Shown: piece after piece, positions 8,029 through 15,670 of the stretch
Layout: each line of letters begins with the position of its first letter
Numbering within the stretch: position 1 is the first letter of the stretch
NCBI GenBank assembly: GCA_024687745.1
Contig: JAILEM010000085.1
Coordinates: 1-33,200 of the forward strand
DNA: 33,200 nucleotides
DNA from: Lachnospiraceae bacterium
GTDB lineage: Bacteria > Bacillota > Clostridia > Lachnospirales > Lachnospiraceae
Reading direction: 5' to 3'
Translations under genes and position numbers: made by a program
The notes under the pieces: generated by a model
Seen by the model: only the letters and a program-made list of their open reading frames with translations
The model's database searches: none
What the model was told of the DNA's origin: nothing

Positions 8029-8741
8029 AAATATGTTGCAATGGCATTGGCCGTCAGCATATCTTCCTTTGTGGTTATTTTGATGTTTCTGTAGCTGCCC
8101 TCATAGAGCTTTACGGGTAATGATCCGTACCTTTCCATTACCATGGCATCATCCGTTACCGGCCTGTTAAAGACAACGCCCTTTCTCTCATCCTCTATAA
8201 GTCTTCTGTATGCCTCCTTTATCATAAAATGATCAAATACCTGAGGTGTCTGTATGATGTAAAGAGTACTTCTGTCAGGCGTATCCGTAACGATTCCCTT
8301 ATCATCCGCCACCTTTATCGTATCCTTAACAGGCATCGCCGCTACAGCCGTATGATACTCAGATACCGTCTCATATGCCCTTTCAAGAAGCTTCCCGTCA
8401 ATAAAAGGTCTTGCCGAATCATGTATAAACACGTATCCTGTATCCTTGGAAACGGCTTCAAGCCCTGCTGCCACGGAATGGTATCTTTCCCTTCCTCCGG
8501 CAACTGTCTTTAAGACCTTCGAAAAGTTATATTTCTTTACGATGTTCTCCTTTATATATCCGATCTCATCCTCTGATGTAACTATTATGATATCTTCAAT
8601 GAAGCTTTCCTCAAACGCCTTAAGGGAATAATAAAGAACAGGCTTATCCATGATAGGCAGATACTGCTTTTGGATAGTACTGTTCATCCTTTTTCCTTTT
8701 CCGGCGGCAAGAACTATTGCCGTACATTTTTTATATGACAT
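8025..8741 (-). CDS. ispD: 2-C-methyl-D-erythritol 4-phosphate cytidylyltransferase
   Basis: A 238-residue protein of normal length. It transfers CMP from CTP to methylerythritol phosphate in the MEP route to isopentenyl diphosphate. AIVLAAGKGKRMNSTIQKQYLPI at the N-terminus is the nucleotide-binding signature with the conserved Gly-rich loop and Lys. VFIHDSARPFID and PVTDDAMVME are the substrate and metal motifs of IspD. A TarI/IspD-like sugar-alcohol cytidylyltransferase is the main alternative, but no teichoic acid genes are nearby. The ATG directly follows the TAG of tsaD with no gap, and the GGAGAGAGA ribosome site lies within tsaD, so translation is coupled. It is the last gene of the tsa operon. 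Confidence 0.93.
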   Translation of the reverse strand: MSYKKCTAIVLAAGKGKRMNSTIQKQYLPIMDKPVLYYSLKAFEESFIEDIIIVTSEDEIGYIKENIVKKYNFSKVLKTVAGGRERYHSVAAGLEAVSKDTGYVFIHDSARPFIDGKLLERAYETVSEYHTAVAAMPVKDTIKVADDKGIVTDTPDRSTLYIIQTPQVFDHFMIKEAYRRLIEDERKGVVFNRPVTDDAMVMERYGSLPVKLYEGSYRNIKITTKEDMLTANAIATYF

Positions 8742-9770
8742 CTATCTCTCTCCAAGTTTAAGATTGGGAACCGCATTGAGTGAAAGATCAGACCTCACCC
8801 CTTTAACGAATTCATAATATCCCGCTACGGCTATCATGGCCGCATTGTCGGTGCAATACACGGGCGAGGGATAATAAAGATCTATTCCCCTTTCCTTGCA
8901 GGCCTCTTTATATGCTTCTCTTAGTGCCGAATTGGAGGCTACTCCGCCCGCAAGGGCTATCCTGTTTTCATTCCTGTCCTCAAGGGCCTTAAGACCATGT
9001 TCCACAAGGACATCAACAACTGCCTTCTGGAAGGAGGCTGCGATCTTTTCGGGTTCGATCTCCCTTCCCTGCATCCTCTCACTGTTGATATAATTAAGAA
9101 CAGCAGATTTAAGCCCCGAAAAGCTGAAATCGTAATCGGAATCTCCCACCTTTGCCCTCGGAAAAGCTATGGACTTAGGATCTGCTCCTGTTTCTCTCAC
9201 CAGTCTGTCTATTTTCGGACCTCCCGGATATCCCAAGCCTATGGCTCTTGCGACCTTGTCAAAGGCCTCTCCCGCAGCATCATCCCTTGTTCTTCCAAGT
9301 ATCTCATATACCCCGTAATCCGCAACATTTACAAGATGCGTATGTCCGCCTGATACGACAAGGGATACAAAAGGAGGCGCTAACTCAGGATGTTCTATAT
9401 AATTTGCGCATATATGTCCCTCTATATGATGAACTCCAACGAGGGGAATACCTGTTGCAAAGCTTATGGCCTTTGCTTCCGCCACTCCCACCAAAAGAGC
9501 ACCTACAAGTCCGGGACCGTAGGTGACTGCTATTGCGTCTATATCGTTAAGGGTAACATTTGCATCCTTTAATGATTTTTCAATTACCTGATTGATCTTC
9601 TCGATATGCTTTCTGGATGCTATCTCCGGTACCACGCCACCATATACTGTGTGAAGGTCTATCTGGGAATAGATCACATTGGAGAGAACTTCCCTCCCGT
9701 TTCTTATTACCGATGCCGCGGTTTCATCACATGAACTCTCTATACCAAGGATAAGTATATCTTTATCCAT
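8742..9770 (-). CDS. tsaD: tRNA N6-adenosine threonylcarbamoyltransferase
   Basis: TsaD moves the threonylcarbamoyl group from TC-AMP onto A37 of ANN-decoding tRNAs, working with TsaB and Tsa[17 protein letters not shown] is the N-terminal ASKHA motif; the metal-binding His pair is in [41 protein letters not shown] and [13 protein letters not shown] are all classic. The frame stays open for 20 codons upstream of the ATG at 9770, but [12 protein letters not shown] is where the family starts, and AGGA lies at suitable distance, giving 342 residues. The start comes one base after the stop of the upstream membrane protein gene. TsaB and TsaE are encoded in the same operon; tsaC/sua5 is not in this window. 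Confidence 0.96.
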   Translation of the reverse strand: MDKDILILGIESSCDETAASVIRNGREVLSNVIYSQIDLHTVYGGVVPEIASRKHIEKINQVIEKSLKDANVTLNDIDAIAVTYGPGLVGALLVGVAEAKAISFATGIPLVGVHHIEGHICANYIEHPELAPPFVSLVVSGGHTHLVNVADYGVYEILGRTRDDAAGEAFDKVARAIGLGYPGGPKIDRLVRETGADPKSIAFPRAKVGDSDYDFSFSGLKSAVLNYINSERMQGREIEPEKIAASFQKAVVDVLVEHGLKALEDRNENRIALAGGVASNSALREAYKEACKERGIDLYYPSPVYCTDNAAMIAVAGYYEFVKGVRSDLSLNAVPNLKLGER

Positions 9771-9771
9771 T

Positions 9772-10356
9772 TTATTCCTGCTCCTTTTCCACAAGCTGCC
9801 AGCCATATATCTTCCAGTGTCCGGAGGCATCCTTCCTTAAGAGGAACTGTTCATTGACCGGTGCTATAGCCGTTCCCACCCTCATTGAATAAATACAGTT
9901 AAGAAGCGCCCAGTCATGTCCGTCAAAGGTGTTGTATTCGACATCTGCCGCCGAGGCAACGGAATAGCTTGAGATCGCTCTGTTCTCCTGTTTATACCTT
10001 GCTATGTCCGTTTTGAGCGATTCAAGAAACTCTGCATCGGTCTGGTTTCCCACAAGTTCCTCATCGAGAAGCTCCCTTGATTTTAAGGCAAGTGCTTCAA
10101 GCTCCTCATCGGTATAGGTCTCGCTGTAGAAGCATCTTGTATATTCACTGTAAAGTTTTACCACCTCTTTGGGTGTGGGTGGATAATTTCCGTTAAGATT
10201 CTGTGCCAGCAGATCCTGTACCGGAGTTGATTTGGTGACATTCTCCGCCTTAGAGGGTCTCTTATTTATAAGGAAGGCAAAAAGAACGATCAGGAGCACG
10301 CAAAAAACACCCACAATGATGAGTTTTACAACATTTGTGGACTTCTTTGTCTCCAT
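9772..10356 (-). CDS. Conserved membrane-anchored protein of unknown function in the tsa operon
   Basis: A 194-residue protein that I do not recognise with certainty. One hydrophobic helix at about residues 10-29 ([21 protein letters not shown]) is preceded by Lys residues and followed by a soluble part, so it is probably a single-pass protein with its C-terminus outside. There is no lipobox or cleavage motif. The soluble part has [31 protein letters not shown], a helical region, and then beta-rich sequence ending [16 protein letters not shown]. That ending, and alternation such as [15 protein letters not shown], recalls NTF2-like folds, which is only an impression. It sits between rnz and tsaD with one base before tsaD, so it is cotranscribed with tRNA-processing genes. 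The ribosome site is GAAAGGAGG. Confidence 0.8.
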   Translation of the reverse strand: METKKSTNVVKLIIVGVFCVLLIVLFAFLINKRPSKAENVTKSTPVQDLLAQNLNGNYPPTPKEVVKLYSEYTRCFYSETYTDEELEALALKSRELLDEELVGNQTDAEFLESLKTDIARYKQENRAISSYSVASAADVEYNTFDGHDWALLNCIYSMRVGTAIAPVNEQFLLRKDASGHWKIYGWQLVEKEQE

Positions 10357-10385
10357 CCTGCGCCTCCTTTCGCCTGTTTTGTGTC

Positions 10386-11303
10386 TTAACCGGTCTGATC
10401 CTCAAATTTTAAGGTTACGGTTCTGCCATCCCTGGCAACATAAGTGTTTTTAAAATATTCCCTTACCTTTTCCTCATATTCCTTAGGATGTGTAAGGCTG
10501 GGTGAATAATGAGTGAGCCACATTTCCTTTACATCTGCCCTTTTTGCAAGATCCGCCGCTTCATAAAAGGTCATATGCTTATGCTCCTTTGCCTTCTCCT
10601 CCATACCCTCTTCCGCATACATTCCCTCACATATGAAAAGGTCCGAGCAAAGAGCATTATCCACTATCGATCGAACCGGTCTGGTATCCGTGCAGTAGGT
10701 AAGCTTTATACCCTTTCTCTCAGGGCCAAGGACCATATCCGGAGTGTAGGTCTTATCCTCTTTAGTTATGATCTCCCCCTTTTGAAGCCTGCTCCAGTAT
10801 TTTACCGGTATGTTAAGACTCTTTGCAGCCTCAGCATCAAATCTTCCCGCCCGGTCTATCTCCATCGAATATCCGTAACAGGTGACATTGTGCTGAACTC
10901 TGAAGGCCTTTAACCTGTAACCGTCAAAGGCTATCTCCTCTTCGGGTGCTGTTATCTCATGAAACTCTATCGTAAACGGAAGCTCCGGAGCTATCACCCT
11001 CAAGGCTTCCACCACTCTTCTAAGTCCCTTTGGGCCTATCATCTTAACAGGCTCGGTTCTCTCTGCATTTCCCATGGTTAATAGCATTCCGGGAAGTCCG
11101 CTTATATGATCGGCGTGATAGTGTGTAAAACAGATGACATCTATCGGTTTTGCACTCCATCCCTTCTCCCTCATCGCTATCTGGGTTCCCTCTCCGCAGT
11201 CTATTAAAATGCAGGAACCGTTATATCTCATCAATAAGGATGTCAGCCATCGGTGAGGCAGAGGCATCATTCCCCCCGTGCCCAGCAGGCACACATCAAG
11301 CAT
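10386..11303 (-). CDS. rnz: Ribonuclease Z (tRNA 3' endonuclease)
   Basis: A 305-residue metallo-beta-lactamase-fold protein that cuts the 3' trailer from tRNA precursors. THYHADH (residues 60-66) is the zinc signature, LLTMGNAERTEPVKMIGPKG fits the arm region of RNase Z, YCTDTRP supplies the bridging Asp, and the final His is in MWLTHYSPS. The length matches the short RNase Z/ElaC type. Its ATG overlaps the end of rimI by eight bases, which indicates translational coupling. Being in a t6A operon is sensible, as both act on tRNA. Another hydrolase of the same fold is possible in principle, but the motif set and length favour RNase Z. Confidence 0.9.
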   Translation of the reverse strand: MLDVCLLGTGGMMPLPHRWLTSLLMRYNGSCILIDCGEGTQIAMREKGWSAKPIDVICFTHYHADHISGLPGMLLTMGNAERTEPVKMIGPKGLRRVVEALRVIAPELPFTIEFHEITAPEEEIAFDGYRLKAFRVQHNVTCYGYSMEIDRAGRFDAEAAKSLNIPVKYWSRLQKGEIITKEDKTYTPDMVLGPERKGIKLTYCTDTRPVRSIVDNALCSDLFICEGMYAEEGMEEKAKEHKHMTFYEAADLAKRADVKEMWLTHYSPSLTHPKEYEEKVREYFKNTYVARDGRTVTLKFEDQTG

Positions 11304-11748
11304 CAGCTTTCTCCCTTCGTTTCCACATGATCAGTCCGTCCTCGGTCGGCTTTTCATAAAAATTCTTCCTTACTCCCTCTGTTACAAATCCTTCGGATGT
11401 ATAAAGACGTATGGCTGCGGTGTTGCTCTTCCTGACTTCAAGAGTAAATTCACTTCCGCCTATTTCCCTGCCCTTTTCGATCACAGCCCTTAAAAGAAGC
11501 CTTCCGTATCCTTTCCCTCTTAAGCCCTCTTTAATTGCAACATTTGTGATCTCCACATCCCCGAGTATCTCCCTGATCCCGGCTCCGCCTATGATCTCAC
11601 CATCTTCAAGGATCACCATATAGGCCATATTGTCATCCTCTATCATCTTCAGAAAATCCTGCTTCTTCCAGGGCATTGAAAATGTTTCCTTTTCTATCTC
11701 ACAAACGGCATCCACATCCTCATCAAGCATTTCCCTAAGTGTTATCAT
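11296..11748 (-). CDS. rimI: Ribosomal protein bS18 N-alanine acetyltransferase
   Basis: A 150-residue GNAT protein, the usual size for RimI. The acetyl-CoA loop appears in TNVAIKEGLRGKGYGRLLL (R-x-x-G-x-G). LEVRKSNTAAIRLYTSEGF and a Tyr in NFYEKPTEDGLIMWKR are the C-terminal RimI features. In most Firmicutes rimI lies between tsaB and tsaD, and here it overlaps tsaB by 14 bases and rnz by 8. The name is given by context as much as by sequence, as GNAT enzymes are hard to separate by eye. Confidence 0.92.
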   Translation of the reverse strand: MITLREMLDEDVDAVCEIEKETFSMPWKKQDFLKMIEDDNMAYMVILEDGEIIGGAGIREILGDVEITNVAIKEGLRGKGYGRLLLRAVIEKGREIGGSEFTLEVRKSNTAAIRLYTSEGFVTEGVRKNFYEKPTEDGLIMWKRREKADA

Positions 11749-12484
11749 TCTTCTCCATCCGTTCTCTTTCCGCCTGCGATACCCTGAGATATTCCGGACT
11801 GTGCTCTGAGGCCGTTTCCATTATCCCTCTTTCATAGTAGCTTTCGGCAAGTGCGGCAAGAGCCGCAGCTCTCTGTCTGCCCATATGGCAGGGGGCATAT
11901 TCGTATATAAGCCCCTTATCCTTCATAAGCCTGTCAAGACTCTCCTTATATACAGGCACCCCATCTCCGAGAAAAAGGATCGGGAGTTCTCCCTCTTTTG
12001 CAAGACTCTTAGCTTTCTCCTCAAGCTTAGAAGCCAGCTCATATATACTTATGGCACACTGCTCAAGAAGGATCAAAGGTTCTCTTTTCCCTGCTTCCTT
12101 AAAGCGGTATATTCCCGTATAGACCTGCTCTCTTCTTGCATCCATCATGGGACATACCAAACCCCTGTATCCAAAAGCATTCATCGACAACGCATCTACC
12201 GTCGGAATGGCTATTATCGGTTTATCAAGTGCAAGTCCGAGCCCCTTTACCGTAGCCGAACCTATTCTTAATCCTGTAAATGAACCCGGTCCCTTTGCCG
12301 TTGCTATCGCATCTATCGTATTAAGATCGAGCTCCGTCATCGATCTGATCTCATCAAGCATCGGGACAAGGGTAACCGAGTGGGTCTTTTTATAATTCAG
12401 AGTATATTCTGCGATGAGGATACCATCCTCAATTAATGCAACACTTGCAACAAGTCCCGAACTGTCAACTGCCAAAATCTTCAT
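11735..12484 (-). CDS. tsaB: tRNA threonylcarbamoyladenosine biosynthesis protein TsaB
   Basis: A 249-residue ASKHA-fold protein that forms a heterodimer with TsaD and is required for t6A synthesis. MKILAVDSSGLVASVALI is the N-terminal strand pair; KKTHSVTLVPMLDEI, IATAKGPGSFTGLRIGSATVKGLGLAL and PMMDARREQVYTGIY are diagnostic of TsaB. The DSSGLVASVA region keeps the fold but lacks the metal-binding His pair of TsaD, as expected. It overlaps the end of tsaE by 20 bases and the start of rimI by 14, so the operon is very compact. Confidence 0.95.
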   Translation of the reverse strand: MKILAVDSSGLVASVALIEDGILIAEYTLNYKKTHSVTLVPMLDEIRSMTELDLNTIDAIATAKGPGSFTGLRIGSATVKGLGLALDKPIIAIPTVDALSMNAFGYRGLVCPMMDARREQVYTGIYRFKEAGKREPLILLEQCAISIYELASKLEEKAKSLAKEGELPILFLGDGVPVYKESLDRLMKDKGLIYEYAPCHMGRQRAAALAALAESYYERGIMETASEHSPEYLRVSQAERERMEKNDNT

Positions 12485-12932
12485 GACTTCTTTTTACCTT
12501 TATACAGCGGTAATTCTCTCCTTTGGTAAGATCCTTATCTATTGTGATGCTTACCGCATCCTTTGGGATTATATCCTCTATGAGCTTTGCCCATTCAATG
12601 AGACAGACTCCGTCTCCGTAAAAATAATCCTCATATCCCGTCTCTTCCATCTCGCTTATATCTCCTATCCTGTATACATCAAAATGGTAAACGGGAAAAA
12701 CACCTGTATCATATTCCTGGATTATGGTAAAGGTGGGGGAGTTAACATATTCCGTGACTCCGAGTCCCTTTGAAAAGCCCTGTGCAAAAACCGTTTTTCC
12801 TGTCCCTAAATCTCCCGTGAGGGTGTAGACCTGTCCGGGATGAGCTTTCTTCCCCATATCCATTGCAAATGAAAAGGTTTCTTCTTCGCTGTATGATTCT
12901 TTTACAATATTTATATCGTCACTTTGTGACAT
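12465..12932 (-). CDS. tsaE: tRNA threonylcarbamoyladenosine biosynthesis ATPase TsaE
   Basis: A 155-residue P-loop ATPase that resets the TsaB-TsaD complex between reaction cycles. Walker A is LTGDLGTGKTVFAQGF; VNSPTFTIIQEYDTG and VYHFDVYRI follow, and CLIEWAKLIEDIIP carries the conserved Glu-Trp. The ATG at 12932 is five bases downstream of the YcxB-like gene and has only a weak Shine-Dalgarno (AAGG), so it may depend on translation of that gene. The 3' end runs into tsaB. Confidence 0.95.
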   Translation of the reverse strand: MSQSDDINIVKESYSEEETFSFAMDMGKKAHPGQVYTLTGDLGTGKTVFAQGFSKGLGVTEYVNSPTFTIIQEYDTGVFPVYHFDVYRIGDISEMEETGYEDYFYGDGVCLIEWAKLIEDIIPKDAVSITIDKDLTKGENYRCIKVKRSHEDFGS

Positions 12933-12937
12933 TTTGT

Positions 12938-13414
12938 TTATGCCCTTATGTTTACCTTTTTTGGATCCACATGAGTGGATATCATCTCAATGACCTTAAC
13001 CTTCTTATCTCCGAGATCCTCATACGGAAAAAGGCTGGCCCTGACTTTATTTGTATATACTATTATGTTCTTATTTGTTGAAACGACCCTTGAAATGGCA
13101 TCCCAGGGAGCCTGGTCGTGTTCTCCGCAGACGGTTATCTCAATACCCTCCTCAGTCAGTCTGTAATGCTGAGGCTCCTTAAAGGCCGGTGATGTCATCT
13201 GCTTCTTAGCCTGAAGATACAGGGCAACAGGAAGATAACATACTATCACTATACCGGCTATAAGGTATACAAAATTATGTGACAGGAAAAATCCCACTAT
13301 GAGTAAAAGCCCGACAAGCTCACCGACTATACCGGCAAAGCTCGTAAATATCTGCCTGAGCATATAATCATACATCTTTCCGGTGGTCATCTGCACATCA
13401 AATTCAACTTCCAT
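12938..13414 (-). CDS. YcxB-like membrane protein
   Basis: A 158-residue protein with the YcxB-like plan: a short N-terminal strand (MEVEFDVQMTTGKMYDYML), two hydrophobic helices at about residues 26-65 forming a hairpin, then a cytoplasmic beta domain (HYRLTEEGIEITVCGEHDQAPWDAISRVVSTNKNIIVYTNKVRASLFPYEDL). The W-x-x-I-x-R-V segment and the late F-P-x-E are typical of this family, whose role is not known. It is the first gene of the tsa operon, with an extended -10 promoter just upstream and GAGGTGT as ribosome site. Confidence 0.8.
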   Translation of the reverse strand: MEVEFDVQMTTGKMYDYMLRQIFTSFAGIVGELVGLLLIVGFFLSHNFVYLIAGIVIVCYLPVALYLQAKKQMTSPAFKEPQHYRLTEEGIEITVCGEHDQAPWDAISRVVSTNKNIIVYTNKVRASLFPYEDLGDKKVKVIEMISTHVDPKKVNIRA

Positions 13415-13467
13415 ATAACACCTCGGATCAGGGCATAATCCTACCCTTAAAAATAAATATTCATATT

Positions 13468-13477
13468 ATTATATCAC
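13468..13477 (-). promoter_or_regulatory. Extended -10 promoter of the ycxB-like/tsa operon
   Basis: On the minus strand GTGATATAAT gives a perfect TATAAT (13468-13473) with the extended TGN element. The -35 position reads GATACA, only three of six. It lies about 55 bases before the first start codon, just after the T-run that ends the upstream non-coding RNA. Confidence 0.65.
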
Positions 13478-13501
13478 ATATTCGGGGATTTGTATCGAAA
13501 T

Positions 13502-13660
13502 AAAAAAGGATTCCCACAGGTGCTGCTGTCAGTTACCAATGGTGGGTGTTTGCAGTGAAACTGCACGCAGAATGAAGAAACTGCTGTAGGGGGACAGTAA
13601 CTAACTGGTGTGAAGCAACCCTATGGGAATCCCTGTTTAAATTAACAAGAATTAATCTTG
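13502..13660 (-). ncRNA. Structured non-coding RNA, possibly 6S RNA
   Basis: The minus-strand RNA folds into a long closed structure. P1 pairs 13620-13632 with 13508-13520 (13 bases, one U-G). P2 pairs 13614-13619 with 13522-13527. P3 pairs 13595-13605 with 13528-13538 (11 bases, several wobbles). Inside are a 13551-13565 hairpin (TGCAGT/ACTGCA) and a short one at 13567-13586. A T6 run follows P1 directly at 13507-13502, so P1 doubles as terminator stem. Wobbles that pair only on the minus strand set the orientation. A promoter stands upstream, giving about 158 nt. Size, the closing stem and a small hairpin on the 3' side of an inner bubble fit 6S RNA, but I recognise no diagnostic 6S sequence. 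It is not SRP RNA, tmRNA, RNase P or a riboswitch class I know. This fills most of the 313-base gap between coding genes. Confidence 0.55.
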
Positions 13661-13666
13661 CAACTT

Positions 13667-13695
13667 ATTGCAGGATGATAATACAACACTGTCAA
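13667..13695 (-). promoter_or_regulatory. Promoter of the non-coding RNA
   Basis: On the minus strand TTGACA (13690-13695) is spaced 17 bases from TGCAAT (13667-13672, four of six). A second TTGACA lies immediately upstream (13696-13701). Transcription would start near 13660, about 28 bases before the closing stem of the RNA. Confidence 0.5.
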
Positions 13696-13727
13696 TGTCA
13701 AAAGTGCGACAATATGACATATTTCTC

Positions 13728-14396
13728 TTATCTTTCATTTCCCTTTATTATGGGAGATATCTTCTTATAAATGAGCATGGTTATGATCACACTTACCATA
13801 CCCTTGATGAAGGTAAAGGGCACGTTGAATATGACAAGACATTTGATAAGTGAATCGGCAGAGGGAAGGATCGCCTGATACATACCTATTATAGCCTCCA
13901 TCGGCATGAAGGAGGTATAAAAGGGATAGGCGATAAAGTAATTTGAAACAATACTTGCAAGTGCCATTGCCACTGCTCCTATAAGGGATCCGATAAGAGC
14001 ATTTTTCTTTGTTTTGTTTCTCTTATATATCATTCCCGCGGTGAATACAAAAACCGCACCAAGCATGAAATTTGAAAGCTCACCTACTCCTCCTGTCTTT
14101 GTGATCGTCAGATGGAGAAGGTTCTTTATAAGGCAGATCAGCACCCCGTATGAGGGGCCCATGGAAAAGGCTCCTACAAGTGCCGGCAATTCCGAAATGT
14201 CCATCTTGATAAATGATGGCATAAGCGGAACACTGAAATCAAAAAACATAAGTATAAAAGCGAGTGCGGAAAGCATCGCCGTAACTGTCATATACCTTAC
14301 GCTTATACCTGATCTTTTGGCGCTTTTTCTGCCTGCTGCATTTTCCTTTCTGATACTGTTTTCCAAAGCTGCATTCTTTTCTGTCTGTTCTGTCAT
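13728..14396 (-). CDS. ribU: Riboflavin transporter, ECF substrate-binding subunit
   Basis: A 222-residue integral membrane protein with about six hydrophobic helices. The stretch LIKNLLHL, with PSFIKMDISELPALVGAFSMGP before it and GELSNFMLGAVFVFTAG after it, is the RibU pattern. It binds riboflavin and works with a shared energising module (EcfA, EcfA', EcfT) encoded elsewhere. The frame is open for 56 codons upstream, but those lie across the riboswitch leader and terminator; ATG at 14396 has GAGGAGATC at ideal distance and is chosen. A charged tail of about 35 residues precedes the first helix. The FMN riboswitch upstream confirms the substrate and shows regulation by flavin level. Confidence 0.93.
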   Translation of the reverse strand: MTEQTEKNAALENSIRKENAAGRKSAKRSGISVRYMTVTAMLSALAFILMFFDFSVPLMPSFIKMDISELPALVGAFSMGPSYGVLICLIKNLLHLTITKTGGVGELSNFMLGAVFVFTAGMIYKRNKTKKNALIGSLIGAVAMALASIVSNYFIAYPFYTSFMPMEAIIGMYQAILPSADSLIKCLVIFNVPFTFIKGMVSVIITMLIYKKISPIIKGNER

Positions 14397-14500
14397 GATC
14401 TCCTCTTTCCCGAAGTTTTCCCTTCGATATGAAAACTGAATTATAAAATGTAAATATTGCACCGGGCAGATCCTGAAAATTAATACAGGATAACAGGAAT

Positions 14501-14527
14501 AAAAAAACCCGGAACCAAAGTTCCGGG
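14501..14527 (-). terminator. Intrinsic terminator of the FMN riboswitch (expression platform)
   Basis: CCCGGAAC and GTTCCGGG (14520-14527 and 14508-14515) form a perfect 8-base stem with a 4-base loop, followed by seven T on the minus strand. It sits between the FMN aptamer and ribU, so FMN binding should favour it and switch ribU off. Confidence 0.9.
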
Positions 14528-14609
14528 ATAACATCAAAGCATCAATACGATCAATATCATCCAAAGCATCACCTGCAAAGAATATGATATGATCTAATAA
14601 TGATCTTTA

Positions 14610-14750
14610 ATAAACTTCTCCCATCCAGACTATACTGTCGGTCATGGATTCTCACCATGTCTTGCAGTCTAAGCTGCTCACGGACTAACCTAAAGGCATC
14701 ACCGTCGGTCGGGAATCATGCTGCGCATTCACCCTGCCCCGAAGCTTTAT
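14610..14750 (-). promoter_or_regulatory. FMN riboswitch aptamer (RFN element)
   Basis: On the minus strand the aptamer opens with CTTCGGGGCAGGGTGAA and continues with CCCGACCGACGGT, TAGTCCGTGAGC, GTGAGAATCCATGACCGAC and TAGTCTGGATGGGAGAAG, the conserved blocks of the RFN element in order. P1 closes with ATAAAGCTTC against GAAGTTTAT. With the promoter, the terminator and the leader it fills the 466-base stretch between ribU and the DUF975 gene. Confidence 0.96.
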
Positions 14751-14758
14751 CAAAACTT

Positions 14759-14786
14759 ATAATACTACATTTATCAGACTTGTCAA
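14759..14786 (-). promoter_or_regulatory. Promoter of the FMN riboswitch-ribU transcript
   Basis: On the minus strand TTGACA (14781-14786) is followed after 16 bases by TATTAT (14759-14764, five of six). Transcription would begin at the very edge of P1 of the aptamer. Confidence 0.75.
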
Positions 14787-14862
14787 TCTTTTTATCGCTC
14801 ACCTTTTCACGACCCGGGAATACACAGAGACATTTACGTACCATCCGGCAGATATCTCTGTT

Positions 14863-15663
14863 TCAGGATCCCTGTCCGCTCATTTCCTGACGAAGATCCC
14901 TGTAGAAGACTGCCATTGCCATGCAATGATACGGGATCACTATGATAAAGGCTGCCCCAAAGGTAAAGAAGGCCACAAGATACCATAATATAAAGGACAG
15001 ATTGAGCAAGATGTATCTTAGAACATTTCCCCGCATTAGAGCTGCACTTTCCGTGACAAGCTCCTTTACGGATTTTTCCGGATCGTCAATATATAAAAAC
15101 TCTGCCTGTGAAACAAAGAGAGTGACTGCGATATATAAAATGAACAGGACCGCTTCGATCACCATATACATCACAGTTCCCGCAGACCCATCCCCTGATG
15201 CCATAAAGCTTATGATCCAGTCGGGGATCTGTGTCAGCAGGAAAAAAGCAAAGACAAAAGCACTTAGTATAACTATCTTGTCGGGATTATTAAAGATCGG
15301 AAAAAACAGTTCCGAAAGATCAGGTCTGCCTCCCCTTGCAACAGTCAAAACCATCTTTTTAAAGCCGGTTATGGCTATTTCCGTTATGACAGATGCTATA
15401 AGTGAGGAAAGAACGGTTATCAGCAGATAGAACGGATCTGCTGCTGTCTTATCCATTATCTCTATAAGTTTATCTGTATCCTGGGCTAAGGTGGCATTAA
15501 ATATCCCGGCCATATCCATGTTCATGACCTGGATAACATATACCACAAACATTATCGTAATACTTACAAGACCGACCAGCACTGTGGCTGCGATCAGCCT
15601 GGGGTAGTTATATTCCAGGCGTCTCCTGGAATTAAACTTTATTTCCGAAATAGTTTTTTTCAT
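14863..15663 (-). CDS. DUF975 family integral membrane protein
   Basis: A 266-residue protein that begins MKKTISEIKFNSRRRLEYNYPRLI, the usual opening of DUF975 proteins, a cytoplasmic amphipathic segment before the first helix. About five to six hydrophobic segments follow, among them LIAATVLVGLVSITIMFVVYV, FYLLITVLSSLIASVITEI, IVILSAFVFAFFLL and YILLNLSFILWYLVAFFTFG. The end, PYHCMAMAVFYRDLRQE, is also typical of the family. The function is unknown. It starts seven bases after the stop of the HExxH protein gene without a clear ribosome site of its own, so translation is probably coupled. No T-run terminator is seen in the 77 bases before the ribU promoter. Confidence 0.85.
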   Translation of the reverse strand: MKKTISEIKFNSRRRLEYNYPRLIAATVLVGLVSITIMFVVYVIQVMNMDMAGIFNATLAQDTDKLIEIMDKTAADPFYLLITVLSSLIASVITEIAITGFKKMVLTVARGGRPDLSELFFPIFNNPDKIVILSAFVFAFFLLTQIPDWIISFMASGDGSAGTVMYMVIEAVLFILYIAVTLFVSQAEFLYIDDPEKSVKELVTESAALMRGNVLRYILLNLSFILWYLVAFFTFGAAFIIVIPYHCMAMAVFYRDLRQEMSGQGS

Positions 15664-15670
15664 TTTTTAT

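Noticed and set aside
9771..9830. Longer N-terminus of TsaD by 20 codons
   Set aside because: The extra residues are not family-like and overlap the end of the upstream gene; the start at 9770 fits TsaD.
13508..13632. Plus-strand orientation for the structured RNA
   Set aside because: On the plus strand the closing stem has a C-A mismatch and there is no T-run after it; on the minus strand the same pair is U-G and six T follow.
14397..14564. In-frame upward extension of ribU by 56 codons
   Set aside because: The extension crosses the riboswitch terminator, and the ATG at 14396 has a strong ribosome site. The peptide would be unlike any RibU.
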